This document shows, in pieces, positions 51,081 through 59,928 of a DNA stretch of 64,000 bases (its first letter is position 1; every line of letters begins with the position of its first letter). A program made the translations under genes and the position numbers. This DNA comes from Ramlibacter ginsenosidimutans (lineage in GTDB: Bacteria > Pseudomonadota > Gammaproteobacteria > Burkholderiales > Burkholderiaceae_C): contig NZ_JAEPWM010000013.1 in NCBI RefSeq assembly GCF_016654015.1, positions 83,845 through 147,844 on the forward strand, written 5' to 3'. A model generated the notes under the pieces. That model saw nothing but the letters and a program-made list of their open reading frames with translations, did no database searches and was not told where the DNA came from.

Positions 51081-54000
51081 ATGAACGCGCCAACGACACT
51101 CGAACAACTCATGGCCGCGGTCGGGGATGTCCCGCGCCTGCGCGAGATTCCCTACAACTACACGTCGTTCTCCGATCGCGAGATCGTCATCCGCGTGCTC
51201 GGCTCCCGTGCGTGGGAGATCCTGAATCGCCTGCGCGAGGAACGCCGCACGGGCCGCTCCGCCCGCATGCTCTACGAAGTGCTGGGCGACATCTGGGTCG
51301 TGCAGCGCAATCCCTACCTGCAGGACGACCTGCTGGACAACCCGCGGCGGCGGCGCCTGCTGGTCGAGGCCCTGCACCACCGGCTCGCCGAAGTGGGCAA
51401 GCGGCGCGACGCCGACGCCGATCCGCAGCGCGACGCCCTCGTGGGGGAATTGCTGGAGGACGCGAACCGCGCCGTGCGCCGCTTCGATGCGGCCTTCACC
51501 GAGACCGCTGCCCTGCGCGCGCGGGCCCAGCGCCTGCTGCGCCGCTACACGCGCAAGGACAACATCAAGTTCGACGGCATGTCGCGCGTGTCGCACGTGA
51601 CGGACGCCACCGACTGGCGCGTCGAGTACCCGTTCGTGGTACTCACGCCCGACACCGAGGAAGAGATGGCCGGCCTGGTGAAGGGCTGCATCGAGCTCGG
51701 GCTGACCATCATCCCGCGCGGCGGCGGCACGGGCTACACCGGAGGCGCGATCCCGCTCACCTGGAAGAGCGCGGTGATCAACACCGAGAAGCTCGAGGCC
51801 ATGAGCGAGATGGAGCGGGTCGCCATCCCCGGCCACGACCAGCCGGTGCCGACGATCTGGACGGAAGCGGGCGTGGTGACGCAGCGCGTGTCGGACGCCG
51901 CGGAGCGCGCCGGCTTCGTGTTCGCCGTGGACCCGACGTCGGCCGAGGCCTCGTGCATCGGCGGCAACATCGCGATGAACGCGGGCGGCAAGAAGGCCGT
52001 GCTGTGGGGCACGGCCCTGGACAACCTGCTGTCCTGGCGCATGGTCACGCCCGAGGCCGAGTGGCTGGAGGTGATCCGCCTGGACCACAACCTCGGCAAG
52101 ATCCACGACGCCCCGATGGCGACCTTCGAGCTGCGCTACTTCGGCGCGCCGAGCAAGATCGACTGGAGCAAGCCGCAGCGCGTCGAGCGCCTCGAGATCC
52201 CGGGATCGCGCTTTCGCAAGGAAGGCCTGGGCAAGGACGTCACCGACAAGTTCCTGTCCGGCCTGCCCGGCATTCAGAAGGAAGGCTGCGACGGCCTGAT
52301 CACCAGCGCGCGCTGGGTCGTTCACCGCATGCCCGCGCACACGCGCACGGTCTGCCTGGAATTCTTCGGCAATGCCCGGGACGCGGTGCCCAGCATCGTC
52401 GAGATCAAGGACTTCATGTTCGCCGAGCAGAAGCGCAGCGGCGTGGTGCTGGCGGGCCTGGAACACCTCGACGACCGCTACCTGCGCGCCGTGGGCTATT
52501 CCACCAAGTCCAAGCGCGGCGGGCTGCCCAAGATGGTGCTGGTCGGCGACATCGCCGGCGACGATCCGGACGCCGTGGCGCGTGCCACTTCGGAGGTGGT
52601 GCGGCTGGCCAATTCACGCAGCGGCGAAGGCTTCATCGCGATCAGTCCCGAAGCCCGCAAGAAGTTCTGGCTGGACCGCAAGCGCACCGCCGCGATCAGC
52701 AAGCACACCAACGCCTTCAAGATCAACGAGGACGTGGTGATCCCGCTGCCGCGGATGGCGGAGTACACGGACGGCATCGAGCGCATCAACATCGAGCTGT
52801 CGCTGCGCAACAAGATCGCGCTGGCCAACGAGCTGGAACTCTTCTTCGCCCGCGGCAACCTGCCGCTGGGGCGGCAGGACGACGCCGGCGAGATTCCGTC
52901 GGCGGAACTGCTGGAAGACCGCGTGCAGCAGGCGCTGGCCCTCGTGCGCGAGGTGCGGGCGCAGTGGCAGGGCTGGCTCGACGGCGTCGACAGCCTGTTC
53001 GCGCAGTTGCAGGACCACAGCCTGCGCGCGAGCTGGAAGACGCAGATCCGAGCGCCGCTGCAGGCCATCTTCGCCGGCAATGCGTTCGCCCCCATCCTGC
53101 TCGAGGTGGACGCGATCCATCAGCGCGTGCTCAAGGGCCGTGTGTGGGTGGCGCTGCACATGCACGCCGGCGACGGGAACGTGCACACCAACATCCCCGT
53201 CAACAGCGACGACTACGCGATGCTGCAGACGGCGCACGAGGCCGTGAAGCGCATCATGGTGCTGGCCCGCTCGCTCGACGGCGTGATCTCGGGCGAGCAT
53301 GGCATCGGCATCACCAAGCTGGAGTTCCTCACCGACGAGGAGATCGCGCCCTTCGCCGAATACAAGCAGAAGGTCGACCCGCAGGGCCGCTTCAACAAGG
53401 GCAAGCTGCTGCGCCCGTCCGCCTTGGGCGAGGTCGACGCCGACACTTCCGTGTACGCGGACCTCACCAACGCGTACACGCCGTCCTTCGGCCTGATGGG
53501 GCACGAGTCCATCATCATGCAGCAGTCGGACATCGGCGCGATCGCCGACTCCATCAAGGACTGCCTGCGGTGCGGCAAGTGCAAGCCGGTGTGCGCCACC
53601 CACGTGCCGCGCGCGAACCTGCTGTACAGCCCGCGCAACAAGATCCTCGCCACCTCGCTGCTGGTGGAAGCCTTCCTCTACGAAGAGCAGACGCGCCGCG
53701 GCGTGTCGATCAAGCACTGGGAAGAGTTCGAGGACGTCTCGGAGCACTGCACGGTCTGCCACAAGTGCCTGAACCCGTGCCCGGTGAAGATCGACTTCGG
53801 CGACGTGTCGATGAACATGCGCAACCTGCTGCGCAAGATGGGGCAGAAGAGTTTCCGCCCCGGCAACGCGGCCGCCATGTTCATGCTGAACGCGACCAAC
53901 CCGGAGACCATCAAGGCGGTGCGCGCCGGCATGGTCGGCATCGGGTTCAAGGCGCAGCGCCTGGCGAACACGGTCTTCCGCGGCTTCGCGCACCTGCAGG

Positions 54001-54974
54001 TCACGCGGCCGCCGGAGACGCACTTCCCCGCGCCGCTCAAGGAACAGGTCATCCACTTCGTCAACAAGAAGCTGCCTGCGGGCCTGCCGACGAAGACTGC
54101 GCGCGCGCTGCTGGACATCGAGGACAAGGATTACGTCCCGATCATCCGCGACCCGAAGGCGACCACCGCGGAATCGGAAGCGGTGTTCTATTTCCCCGGC
54201 TGCGGCTCCGAGCGCCTGTTCTCGCAGGTGGGGCTCGCGACGCAGGCGATGCTGTGGCATGCCGGCGTGCAGACCGTGCTGCCGCCCGGCTACCTGTGTT
54301 GCGGTTACCCGCAGCGCGGCTCCGGCCAGTTCGACAAGGCGGAGAAGATGATCACCGACAACCGGGTGCTCTTCCACCGCGTCGCCAACACGCTGAACTA
54401 CCTGGACATCAAGACCGTGGTGGTCTCGTGCGGCACCTGCTACGACCAGCTGCAAGGCTACGAGTTCGACAAGATCTTCCCGGGCTGCCGGATCATCGAC
54501 ATCCACGAGTACCTGCTGGAAAAGGGCATCAAGCTCGAAGGCGCGGGCGGGTACCTGTTCCATGATCCCTGCCACTCGCCGATGAAGCTGCAGGAGCCGA
54601 TGAAGACGGTGAAGGCGCTGGTCGGCGAGAACGTGCGCAAGTCCGAGCGCTGCTGCGGCGAGTCCGGCACCTTCGGCGTCACGCGCCCCGACATCGCCAC
54701 CCAGGTGCGCTTCCGCAAGGAAGAAGAACTGCGCAAGGACGAAGCGGCGCTGCGCGCCTCGGGCGCGGTGCCGGCCGAGGGCAACGTCAAGATCCTCACC
54801 AGCTGCCCGAGCTGCCTGCAAGGCCTGAGCCGCTACAACCATGACCTGCAGAACGGCCTGCTCGAGGCCGACTACATCGTGGTGGAGATGGCCAGCAAGA
54901 TCCTCGGTGCCGACTGGATGAAGCAGTACGTGGCTGCCGCCAACGCAGGCGGCATCGAGCGGGTGCTGGTGTGA
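51081..54974 (+). CDS. DUF3683 FAD-linked oxidase / Fe-S oxidoreductase fusion
   Basis: 1297 residues from ATG 51081. A DUF3683 region (about 1-180) precedes an FAD_binding_4 oxidase (IPRGGGTGYTGGAIPL near 215, then NIAMNAGGKKAVLWG) with its C-terminal substrate lobe (HMHAGDGNVHTNIPVN). Two [4Fe-4S] motifs follow (CLRCGKCKPVCA and CTVCHKCLNPCPVK), then CCG domains (YLCCGYPQRG and ERCCGESGTFG). It joins in one chain what GlcD/LldE-type enzymes have in separate subunits. The likely activity is oxidation of a 2-hydroxy acid with electrons passed to quinones; the substrate is not known. Divergent from ugpB; the 188-nt gap holds both promoters. Confidence 0.9.
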   Translation: MNAPTTLEQLMAAVGDVPRLREIPYNYTSFSDREIVIRVLGSRAWEILNRLREERRTGRSARMLYEVLGDIWVVQRNPYLQDDLLDNPRRRRLLVEALHHRLAEVGKRRDADADPQRDALVGELLEDANRAVRRFDAAFTETAALRARAQRLLRRYTRKDNIKFDGMSRVSHVTDATDWRVEYPFVVLTPDTEEEMAGLVKGCIELGLTIIPRGGGTGYTGGAIPLTWKSAVINTEKLEAMSEMERVAIPGHDQPVPTIWTEAGVVTQRVSDAAERAGFVFAVDPTSAEASCIGGNIAMNAGGKKAVLWGTALDNLLSWRMVTPEAEWLEVIRLDHNLGKIHDAPMATFELRYFGAPSKIDWSKPQRVERLEIPGSRFRKEGLGKDVTDKFLSGLPGIQKEGCDGLITSARWVVHRMPAHTRTVCLEFFGNARDAVPSIVEIKDFMFAEQKRSGVVLAGLEHLDDRYLRAVGYSTKSKRGGLPKMVLVGDIAGDDPDAVARATSEVVRLANSRSGEGFIAISPEARKKFWLDRKRTAAISKHTNAFKINEDVVIPLPRMAEYTDGIERINIELSLRNKIALANELELFFARGNLPLGRQDDAGEIPSAELLEDRVQQALALVREVRAQWQGWLDGVDSLFAQLQDHSLRASWKTQIRAPLQAIFAGNAFAPILLEVDAIHQRVLKGRVWVALHMHAGDGNVHTNIPVNSDDYAMLQTAHEAVKRIMVLARSLDGVISGEHGIGITKLEFLTDEEIAPFAEYKQKVDPQGRFNKGKLLRPSALGEVDADTSVYADLTNAYTPSFGLMGHESIIMQQSDIGAIADSIKDCLRCGKCKPVCATHVPRANLLYSPRNKILATSLLVEAFLYEEQTRRGVSIKHWEEFEDVSEHCTVCHKCLNPCPVKIDFGDVSMNMRNLLRKMGQKSFRPGNAAAMFMLNATNPETIKAVRAGMVGIGFKAQRLANTVFRGFAHLQVTRPPETHFPAPLKEQVIHFVNKKLPAGLPTKTARALLDIEDKDYVPIIRDPKATTAESEAVFYFPGCGSERLFSQVGLATQAMLWHAGVQTVLPPGYLCCGYPQRGSGQFDKAEKMITDNRVLFHRVANTLNYLDIKTVVVSCGTCYDQLQGYEFDKIFPGCRIIDIHEYLLEKGIKLEGAGGYLFHDPCHSPMKLQEPMKTVKALVGENVRKSERCCGESGTFGVTRPDIATQVRFRKEEELRKDEAALRASGAVPAEGNVKILTSCPSCLQGLSRYNHDLQNGLLEADYIVVEMASKILGADWMKQYVAAANAGGIERVLV

Positions 54975-54984
54975 GCACGGCGCG

Positions 54985-55407
54985 GTGAAGCAGCCCGGTT
55001 GTCCCTTGTGCGATGCGCCCGGCGGACGCGTGGTGGTCCAGGCCCCGCGCTGGCGCCTGGTCCACGCGCAGGAGCCGGGCTTCCCGGGCTTCTATCGGGT
55101 GGTCTGGGAGCAGCACGTGCGCGAGTTCTCGCAGCTCGTGCCGGCGGATCGCCAGTCCTGCATGGACGTCGTGGTCGCGGTCGAGGAAGCCTTGCTGCGG
55201 CACCTTCAGCCCACCAAGGTGAACATCGCCGCGCTGGGGAATGCCGTGCCGCACCTGCACTGGCACGTGATCGCCCGGTTCGACTGGGACAGTCACTTTC
55301 CCGGCGCCGTCTGGGCCGGCGTGCAGCGCACGGCGGACCCGCAGAAGCTCGAAGCCGTCTCAGCGCGCCTGCCCGCGCTGGAGCAGGACCTGCTGGCGCG
55401 CTTTTAG
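54985..55407 (+). CDS. HIT family protein
   Basis: 140 residues from GTG 54985, 10 nt after the oxidoreductase gene. The histidine triad H90-L-H92-W-H94 is in VPHLHWHVIARF. Two cysteines near the N-terminus (GCPLCDAP) recall zinc-binding HIT proteins. The family hydrolyses nucleotide phosphoramidates or dinucleoside polyphosphates. The FYRVVWEQHVREFSQL segment is typical of the Burkholderiales group. Confidence 0.88.
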   Translation: MKQPGCPLCDAPGGRVVVQAPRWRLVHAQEPGFPGFYRVVWEQHVREFSQLVPADRQSCMDVVVAVEEALLRHLQPTKVNIAALGNAVPHLHWHVIARFDWDSHFPGAVWAGVQRTADPQKLEAVSARLPALEQDLLARF

Positions 55408-55540
55408 CGGCTGCGCCGGGGCGCCGCCGAAACACGGCTGGCCCGATCTCTTTCCACTTGCAAAACCTGTGTGCGGATGGCGCGTGTATAACGCGCAGGT
55501 CGCGGATTCCGCTTGTCACTCGGGGATCGGGGGGCCGTCC

Positions 55541-56920
55541 ATGCTTGCCGCACGTCAACGCGTTTCCTGGCAGGCGGCCCTGGGGGTCGCCTGCTTCTTG
55601 CTGGCGGCCGTGCCGCTGCACGCGCAGACGGTCGGCGACGTGGAGTTCTCGCGCGGCGTCGGCTTTGCGCAGAGCCCGGGCGAGCCGCCGCGCACCCTGG
55701 GGCGCGGCCTGCCGCTGCGGGAGGGCGACCGCCTGACGACCGCCGCGGGCGCCTCCGCGATCATCCGGCTGCAGGACGGCACGCGCATGACGGTGCGGCC
55801 CGACTCCGAGCTCGTGCTGCAGCAGTACCGCTTTCGCGAAAGCGCGCCGGACAACAGCATGCTCATGCAGCTCGTGCGCGGCGGCTTCCGCGCCGTCACC
55901 GGCCTGATCTCGAAGGGCTCCCCCGACGCCGCGCGCGTGCAGACCAGCACCGCCGTCATCGGGATCCGCGGCACGGACTTCGATGCGCGCCTGTGCACCA
56001 CGCCCGAATGCGCGCAGGAGTCGACGCAGGTCCGGGAAGCGGCGCGTCCGAATGCGGTGCAGGCCAGCGCCAGGATCATCGACGTGCGGGGCGAGAGCTA
56101 CGCCACCGACGCCGACGGCAGGCGGCGGCGGCTGGTGGATGGCGGCAGCGTGTACCCCGGCGACGTCGTCGAGACGACGCCCGGCTCGCAAGGCGTGCTC
56201 GTGTTCCGCGACGGGTCCCGGGTCACGCTCGGATCGCACACGCGCTTGCGGCTCGACAACTTCGTCTACGACGAGCGCAATCCGGGTGACGGCCGCTTCC
56301 TCGCCTCGATCCTGCGCGGCTCCCTGCGCATCTTCACCGGCCTGATCGGCCAGGCCAACCACCGCAACGTCGGCTTCGGCACGGCGAACGCGACCATCGG
56401 CGTCCGTGGCACGGGTTTCGACGTGACCTGCACGGGTGCCTGCGCCGGCGAGCCGGGCGATCCGGGCACCGGCCTGACGCTCTGGACCTGGCTGGGCGCG
56501 ATCGAAGTGGCGCCCAGCGGCCAGGCCGCGTTGCAGGTGCTGCAGGCCGGGCAGGGCCTGTTCATCCCGGCGACCGGGTCGGTGCAGGAGATCAGCACCG
56601 AGCCGGCCCGGCCCGAGCCGCGCCCCGATGCGGTCACCGTGCCGCCCAAGCTGTTCGCCGAGAGCAGCGTGCCCGATGCCGCCGAAGGCCTGTTCGTCTT
56701 CGTGCGCGACGGGCACATCGAGATCACGACGGCGGGCGAGGTGCTGCACCTTGGGCGCGGGGAAGCGGGCTTCGCCGGCCTCGACGGCCGCACGGCGCGT
56801 CCCGAAGTGATCCCGAAGTTCATCGAGTTCGACCGCGTTCCGCTGCCGAACTCGCGCAATCCCCTGCTGACGAGCATCCTGAACGAGTCGGGCGTGCGCA
56901 CGGGCCCGGTCTGCAGGTAG
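55541..56920 (+). CDS. Secreted protein with two tandem FecR domains
   Basis: 459 residues from ATG 55541. A signal peptide (about 1-28, ending PLHAQ) is followed by two similar FecR units, about residues 56-150 (LREGDRLTTAAGASAIIRLQ, then IGIRGTDFDARLC) and 203-305 (VYPGDVVETTPGSQGVLVFR, then IGVRGTGFDVTC). This is an internal duplication. No membrane-spanning sensor helix is seen, unlike FecR of iron sensing, so this is the exported FecR-only type of unknown role. It is 36 nt upstream of the earliest start of the TpsB gene, which suggests a joint secretion function. Confidence 0.82.
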   Translation: MLAARQRVSWQAALGVACFLLAAVPLHAQTVGDVEFSRGVGFAQSPGEPPRTLGRGLPLREGDRLTTAAGASAIIRLQDGTRMTVRPDSELVLQQYRFRESAPDNSMLMQLVRGGFRAVTGLISKGSPDAARVQTSTAVIGIRGTDFDARLCTTPECAQESTQVREAARPNAVQASARIIDVRGESYATDADGRRRRLVDGGSVYPGDVVETTPGSQGVLVFRDGSRVTLGSHTRLRLDNFVYDERNPGDGRFLASILRGSLRIFTGLIGQANHRNVGFGTANATIGVRGTGFDVTCTGACAGEPGDPGTGLTLWTWLGAIEVAPSGQAALQVLQAGQGLFIPATGSVQEISTEPARPEPRPDAVTVPPKLFAESSVPDAAEGLFVFVRDGHIEITTAGEVLHLGRGEAGFAGLDGRTARPEVIPKFIEFDRVPLPNSRNPLLTSILNESGVRTGPVCR

Positions 56921-56956
56921 GGCTGTGCGCGGCTGAACACGAGTGCATCTCTGAAA

Positions 56957-58681
56957 ATGGGGATCAACGACCAACATCCGGACGCAGGGGACGCAGAGAT
57001 TGCGCAGAGGACGCAAAAGGAATTCCATTCAGGAGTTTCTTTTGCGGGCTTGGGTTGTTCCCTTTTGCGCCCTTTGCGTTCGGCAGCCCGCTCCCGCTTT
57101 CCGGCTGCCCTGGCCGCCTTGGCGGTGGCCACCGCTTCGGCACAGACGGTCACGCCCGCGGTGCCGCCGATGGCGAAGCCGGCCGCGCCGGTGGTGTTCG
57201 CGATCCGCGGCTTCCGCATCGAAGGCGAGAACCCGATCGGCGAGGCCGATGCGCAGCGCGTGCTGGCGCCTTTCGTGCGGCCCGACGCGACGCTCGCCAC
57301 CTTGCAGCAGGCGACCGCCGCCCTCGAATCCGAACTGCGCGCCCGCGGCTACGGCCTGCACCGGGTCGTCCTCCCGCCGCAGGACATCGGTGACCGCGTG
57401 CGGCTCGCCATCGTGAGCTTCACCCTCGGCCAGGTCGGCTACGAAGGCCGGCAGATCTACGACGAGGCGAACATCCGCCGCTCCGTGCCGGAGCTGCGCG
57501 AAGGCGAGAGCCCGAACTTCCGCAAGCTCGCCATCCAGACCGCCATCGCCAACGAAAACCCGAACAAGCAGATCCAGGTAGGCCTGCGCGAGTCGCAGGA
57601 GGCCGACCGGATCGACGCGACCATCACCGTGCACGAGCAGCGGCCCTGGACGGCCGGCGTGGCGATCGCCAACACCGGCAATGCGTCCTCGGGCCGCGAC
57701 CGGTTGATCCTCACCGCGGGCCACACCAACCTGTTCGACCGCGACCACGAGTTCATCGGCGCGTACACGACCTCGATCGAACGCAGCGAGGACGTGAAGC
57801 AGCTCGGCCTGGCGTACAAGATCCCGCTCTATTCGCTCGGCGCCGTCGTCGGGGCCACGTACACGCATTCCGACGTGGTCGGGAATTTCGGCAGCTTCAC
57901 CAGCACGGGCGCCGGTCACGCGATGACGCTGGCGTACACGCAATACCTCGAACCGCAGGGCGGGCGGCGCAGCTACGTGTCGCTGGGGCTGGAGGACAAG
58001 GTGTTCGACGCCGGCCTGCTGAACGACCAGAGCTTCGGCCAGGAAAACCGGCGCAGCCGGCCGCTCACGCTGGGCTACACGGCGCGCACCGAGACCGACA
58101 CCGCATCCTGGGGCTACAACGCCGCACTCGCCGCGAACACCGGCACGGGCGCCCACAACGATCTCGCCTCCTACCGCACGGAGGATCCGCGCATCGACAC
58201 GGTCCACTGGACGGCGCTGCGGGGCGCGGCCACCTATTCCGCGCCCTTCGCGGGCCGCTGGCTGTGGACCGCCCGCGGCTCCTTCCAGTACAGCGGCGCC
58301 GTGCTCATTGCCGGCGAACAGTTCGGCATCGGCGGGCTCGGCTCGGTGCGCGGCACCGACCTGGACCGGCCGGTCACCGGCGACTCGGGCCTGCAGGGCA
58401 CGGTGGAAGTGATGACCCCCGAGCTCCTGGCCGGCATGCGCCTGCTCGGCTTCGTCGACGCCGGCTATGTGCGCAACAACAAGCCCGACGGCATGACCAA
58501 CCCCGCCTCCGACGGCCTCGCCAGCGTGGGCGTGGGCCTGCGCTACACGCGCGGCGTGGTCACGGCCGCCATCGACTACGGCTACCTGGTCCGCGGCAGC
58601 CGCGTGCCCCTGGCGCTGGATTCGGGTTCTCCCCAGACCGGCGACGAGCGCCTTTACGTGAGCGTCGGTATCCGTTTCTAA
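56957..58681 (+). CDS. TpsB/ShlB-FhaC-like outer-membrane transporter; start uncertain
   Basis: 574 residues if the ATG at 56957 is used. POTRA domains (about 75-240, VFAIRGFRIEGENPIGEADA) precede a 16-strand barrel ending in VGIRF, the TpsB layout for two-partner secretion. No TpsA exoprotein gene lies in the window. The signal peptide h-region is PAALAALAVATASAQ; codons just before it (57077-57100) fall inside a palindromic repeat (56978-57096). Frames upstream could use ATG 56957, which has no clear ribosome binding site, or the TTG codons at 57050, 57065 or 57074. The short TTG 57074 form would give a normal signal peptide. Confidence 0.8.
   Translation: MGINDQHPDAGDAEIAQRTQKEFHSGVSFAGLGCSLLRPLRSAARSRFPAALAALAVATASAQTVTPAVPPMAKPAAPVVFAIRGFRIEGENPIGEADAQRVLAPFVRPDATLATLQQATAALESELRARGYGLHRVVLPPQDIGDRVRLAIVSFTLGQVGYEGRQIYDEANIRRSVPELREGESPNFRKLAIQTAIANENPNKQIQVGLRESQEADRIDATITVHEQRPWTAGVAIANTGNASSGRDRLILTAGHTNLFDRDHEFIGAYTTSIERSEDVKQLGLAYKIPLYSLGAVVGATYTHSDVVGNFGSFTSTGAGHAMTLAYTQYLEPQGGRRSYVSLGLEDKVFDAGLLNDQSFGQENRRSRPLTLGYTARTETDTASWGYNAALAANTGTGAHNDLASYRTEDPRIDTVHWTALRGAATYSAPFAGRWLWTARGSFQYSGAVLIAGEQFGIGGLGSVRGTDLDRPVTGDSGLQGTVEVMTPELLAGMRLLGFVDAGYVRNNKPDGMTNPASDGLASVGVGLRYTRGVVTAAIDYGYLVRGSRVPLALDSGSPQTGDERLYVSVGIRF
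56978..57096. repeat. Palindromic repeat family, copy C, overlapping the TpsB 5' end
   Basis: It starts CCGGACGCAGGGGACGCAGA and its right end reads CCTTTGCGTTCGGCAGCCCG then CTCCCG, matching copy B with few changes. The core is 56978-57083, the extended end 57096. Its interior is open in the TpsB frame, so the repeat has become part of, or forms the leader of, a coding sequence. Confidence 0.8.
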
Positions 58682-58742
58682 CCGGGTTGTCCGCAGGCGA
58701 CCGCACGCAAGCGCGCGCGCGGTGCAGTGCGTACACTAGGCC

Positions 58743-59153
58743 ATGGCCGGTCTGCGCAACGAAACTCCTTCCCCCGAATCCATCACCCTGCATGGCGCCT
58801 CGCGCGTGCTGGAGGTGGGCTTTTCCGACGGCTCCCGCTTCCGCATCCCGTTCGAGCTGATGCGCGTGTACTCGCCTTCGGCGGAAGTGCAGGGCCACGG
58901 GCCCGGCCAGGAGGTGCTGCAGACGGGCAAGCGCGAGGTCGGCATCGTCGAACTGGAGCCCGTGGGCAACTACGGCGTCAAGCCGACCTTCTCCGACGGC
59001 CACGACAGCGGCATCTTCTCCTGGGAGTACCTGCACTTCCTGGGCTCGCAGCAGGCGAAGCTGTGGGAGGACTACGAGCGCCGCCTGCGCGAAGCGGGCG
59101 TCGAGCGCGATGCCGCCATGCCCGCGAAGTCCGGCCATGCCTGCGGCCACTGA
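58743..59153 (+). CDS. DUF971 (gamma-butyrobetaine hydroxylase N-terminal-like) protein
   Basis: 136 residues. The DUF971 core is ITLHGASRVLEVGFSDGSRF, FELMRVYSPSAEVQGH and the ending IFSWEYLHFLG. A C-terminal HACGH motif adds possible metal ligands. In eukaryotes this domain binds zinc at the N-terminus of the hydroxylase. It is 12 nt before ubiE, so a link with quinone synthesis or Fe-S assembly is plausible but unproven. Confidence 0.87.
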   Translation: MAGLRNETPSPESITLHGASRVLEVGFSDGSRFRIPFELMRVYSPSAEVQGHGPGQEVLQTGKREVGIVELEPVGNYGVKPTFSDGHDSGIFSWEYLHFLGSQQAKLWEDYERRLREAGVERDAAMPAKSGHACGH

Positions 59154-59165
59154 ACAGGGAACTCC

Positions 59166-59897
59166 ATGAGCCAGACGCATTTCGGTTTCCAGAGCGTGGA
59201 CGAGCGGGAGAAGGCGCGCCGCGTACGCAGCGTGTTCGACTCGGTCGCGCCGCGCTACGACCTGATGAACGACCTGATGTCCATGGGCCTGCACCGCGCG
59301 TGGAAGGCCTACACCGTGCTCGCCGCGGACCTGCGCCCCGGCCAGCGCGTGCTGGACATCGCCGGCGGCACCGGCGACCTGGCGCGTGCTTTCGCGCGCA
59401 AGGTCGGCAGCTCCGGGCTGGTCGTGCACACGGACATCAACGCCTCCATGCTGCGCGTCGGGCGCGACCGCCTGCTCGATGACGGGCTGGTGCTGCCCAC
59501 CGTCGTCTGCGATGCCGAGAAGCTGCCCTTCGAGAGCGAGAGCTTCGACCGCGTGAGCGTCGGCTTCGGCCTGCGCAACATGACGCACAAGGAGCAGGCG
59601 CTGGCCGAGATGCAGCGCGTGCTCAAGCCGGGCGGCAAGCTGCTGGTGCTGGAGTTCTCGCGCGTGGCGCCGCCGTTGCGCAAGGCCTACGACTGGTACT
59701 CCTTCAACATCCTGCCGCGGCTGGGGCGTTACGTCGCGCGCGACGAGGCGAGCTACCGCTACCTCGCCGAGTCGATCCGCATGCACCCGGGGCAGGAGGA
59801 GCTCAAGGCCCTGATGCGCAAGTGCGGTTTCGGTCACGTCGATTACCACAACCTGACGGGCGGAGTTGCCGCCTTGCATGTTGCGATCAAATGCTGA
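59166..59897 (+). CDS. ubiE: Ubiquinone/menaquinone biosynthesis C-methyltransferase
   Basis: 243 residues. Class I SAM methyltransferase: VLDIAGGTGDLARAF near residue 60, RYDLMNDLMSMGLHRAWK before it, and the UbiE signature GFGLRNMTHKEQAL near 135. It methylates the benzoquinol ring during ubiquinone synthesis. It begins the ubiE, Tim44-like, ubiJ, ubiB cluster. Confidence 0.95.
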   Translation: MSQTHFGFQSVDEREKARRVRSVFDSVAPRYDLMNDLMSMGLHRAWKAYTVLAADLRPGQRVLDIAGGTGDLARAFARKVGSSGLVVHTDINASMLRVGRDRLLDDGLVLPTVVCDAEKLPFESESFDRVSVGFGLRNMTHKEQALAEMQRVLKPGGKLLVLEFSRVAPPLRKAYDWYSFNILPRLGRYVARDEASYRYLAESIRMHPGQEELKALMRKCGFGHVDYHNLTGGVAALHVAIKC

Positions 59898-59928
59898 GAT
59901 CGCATCCGTGCCGTTCGAGGAGCCACGC

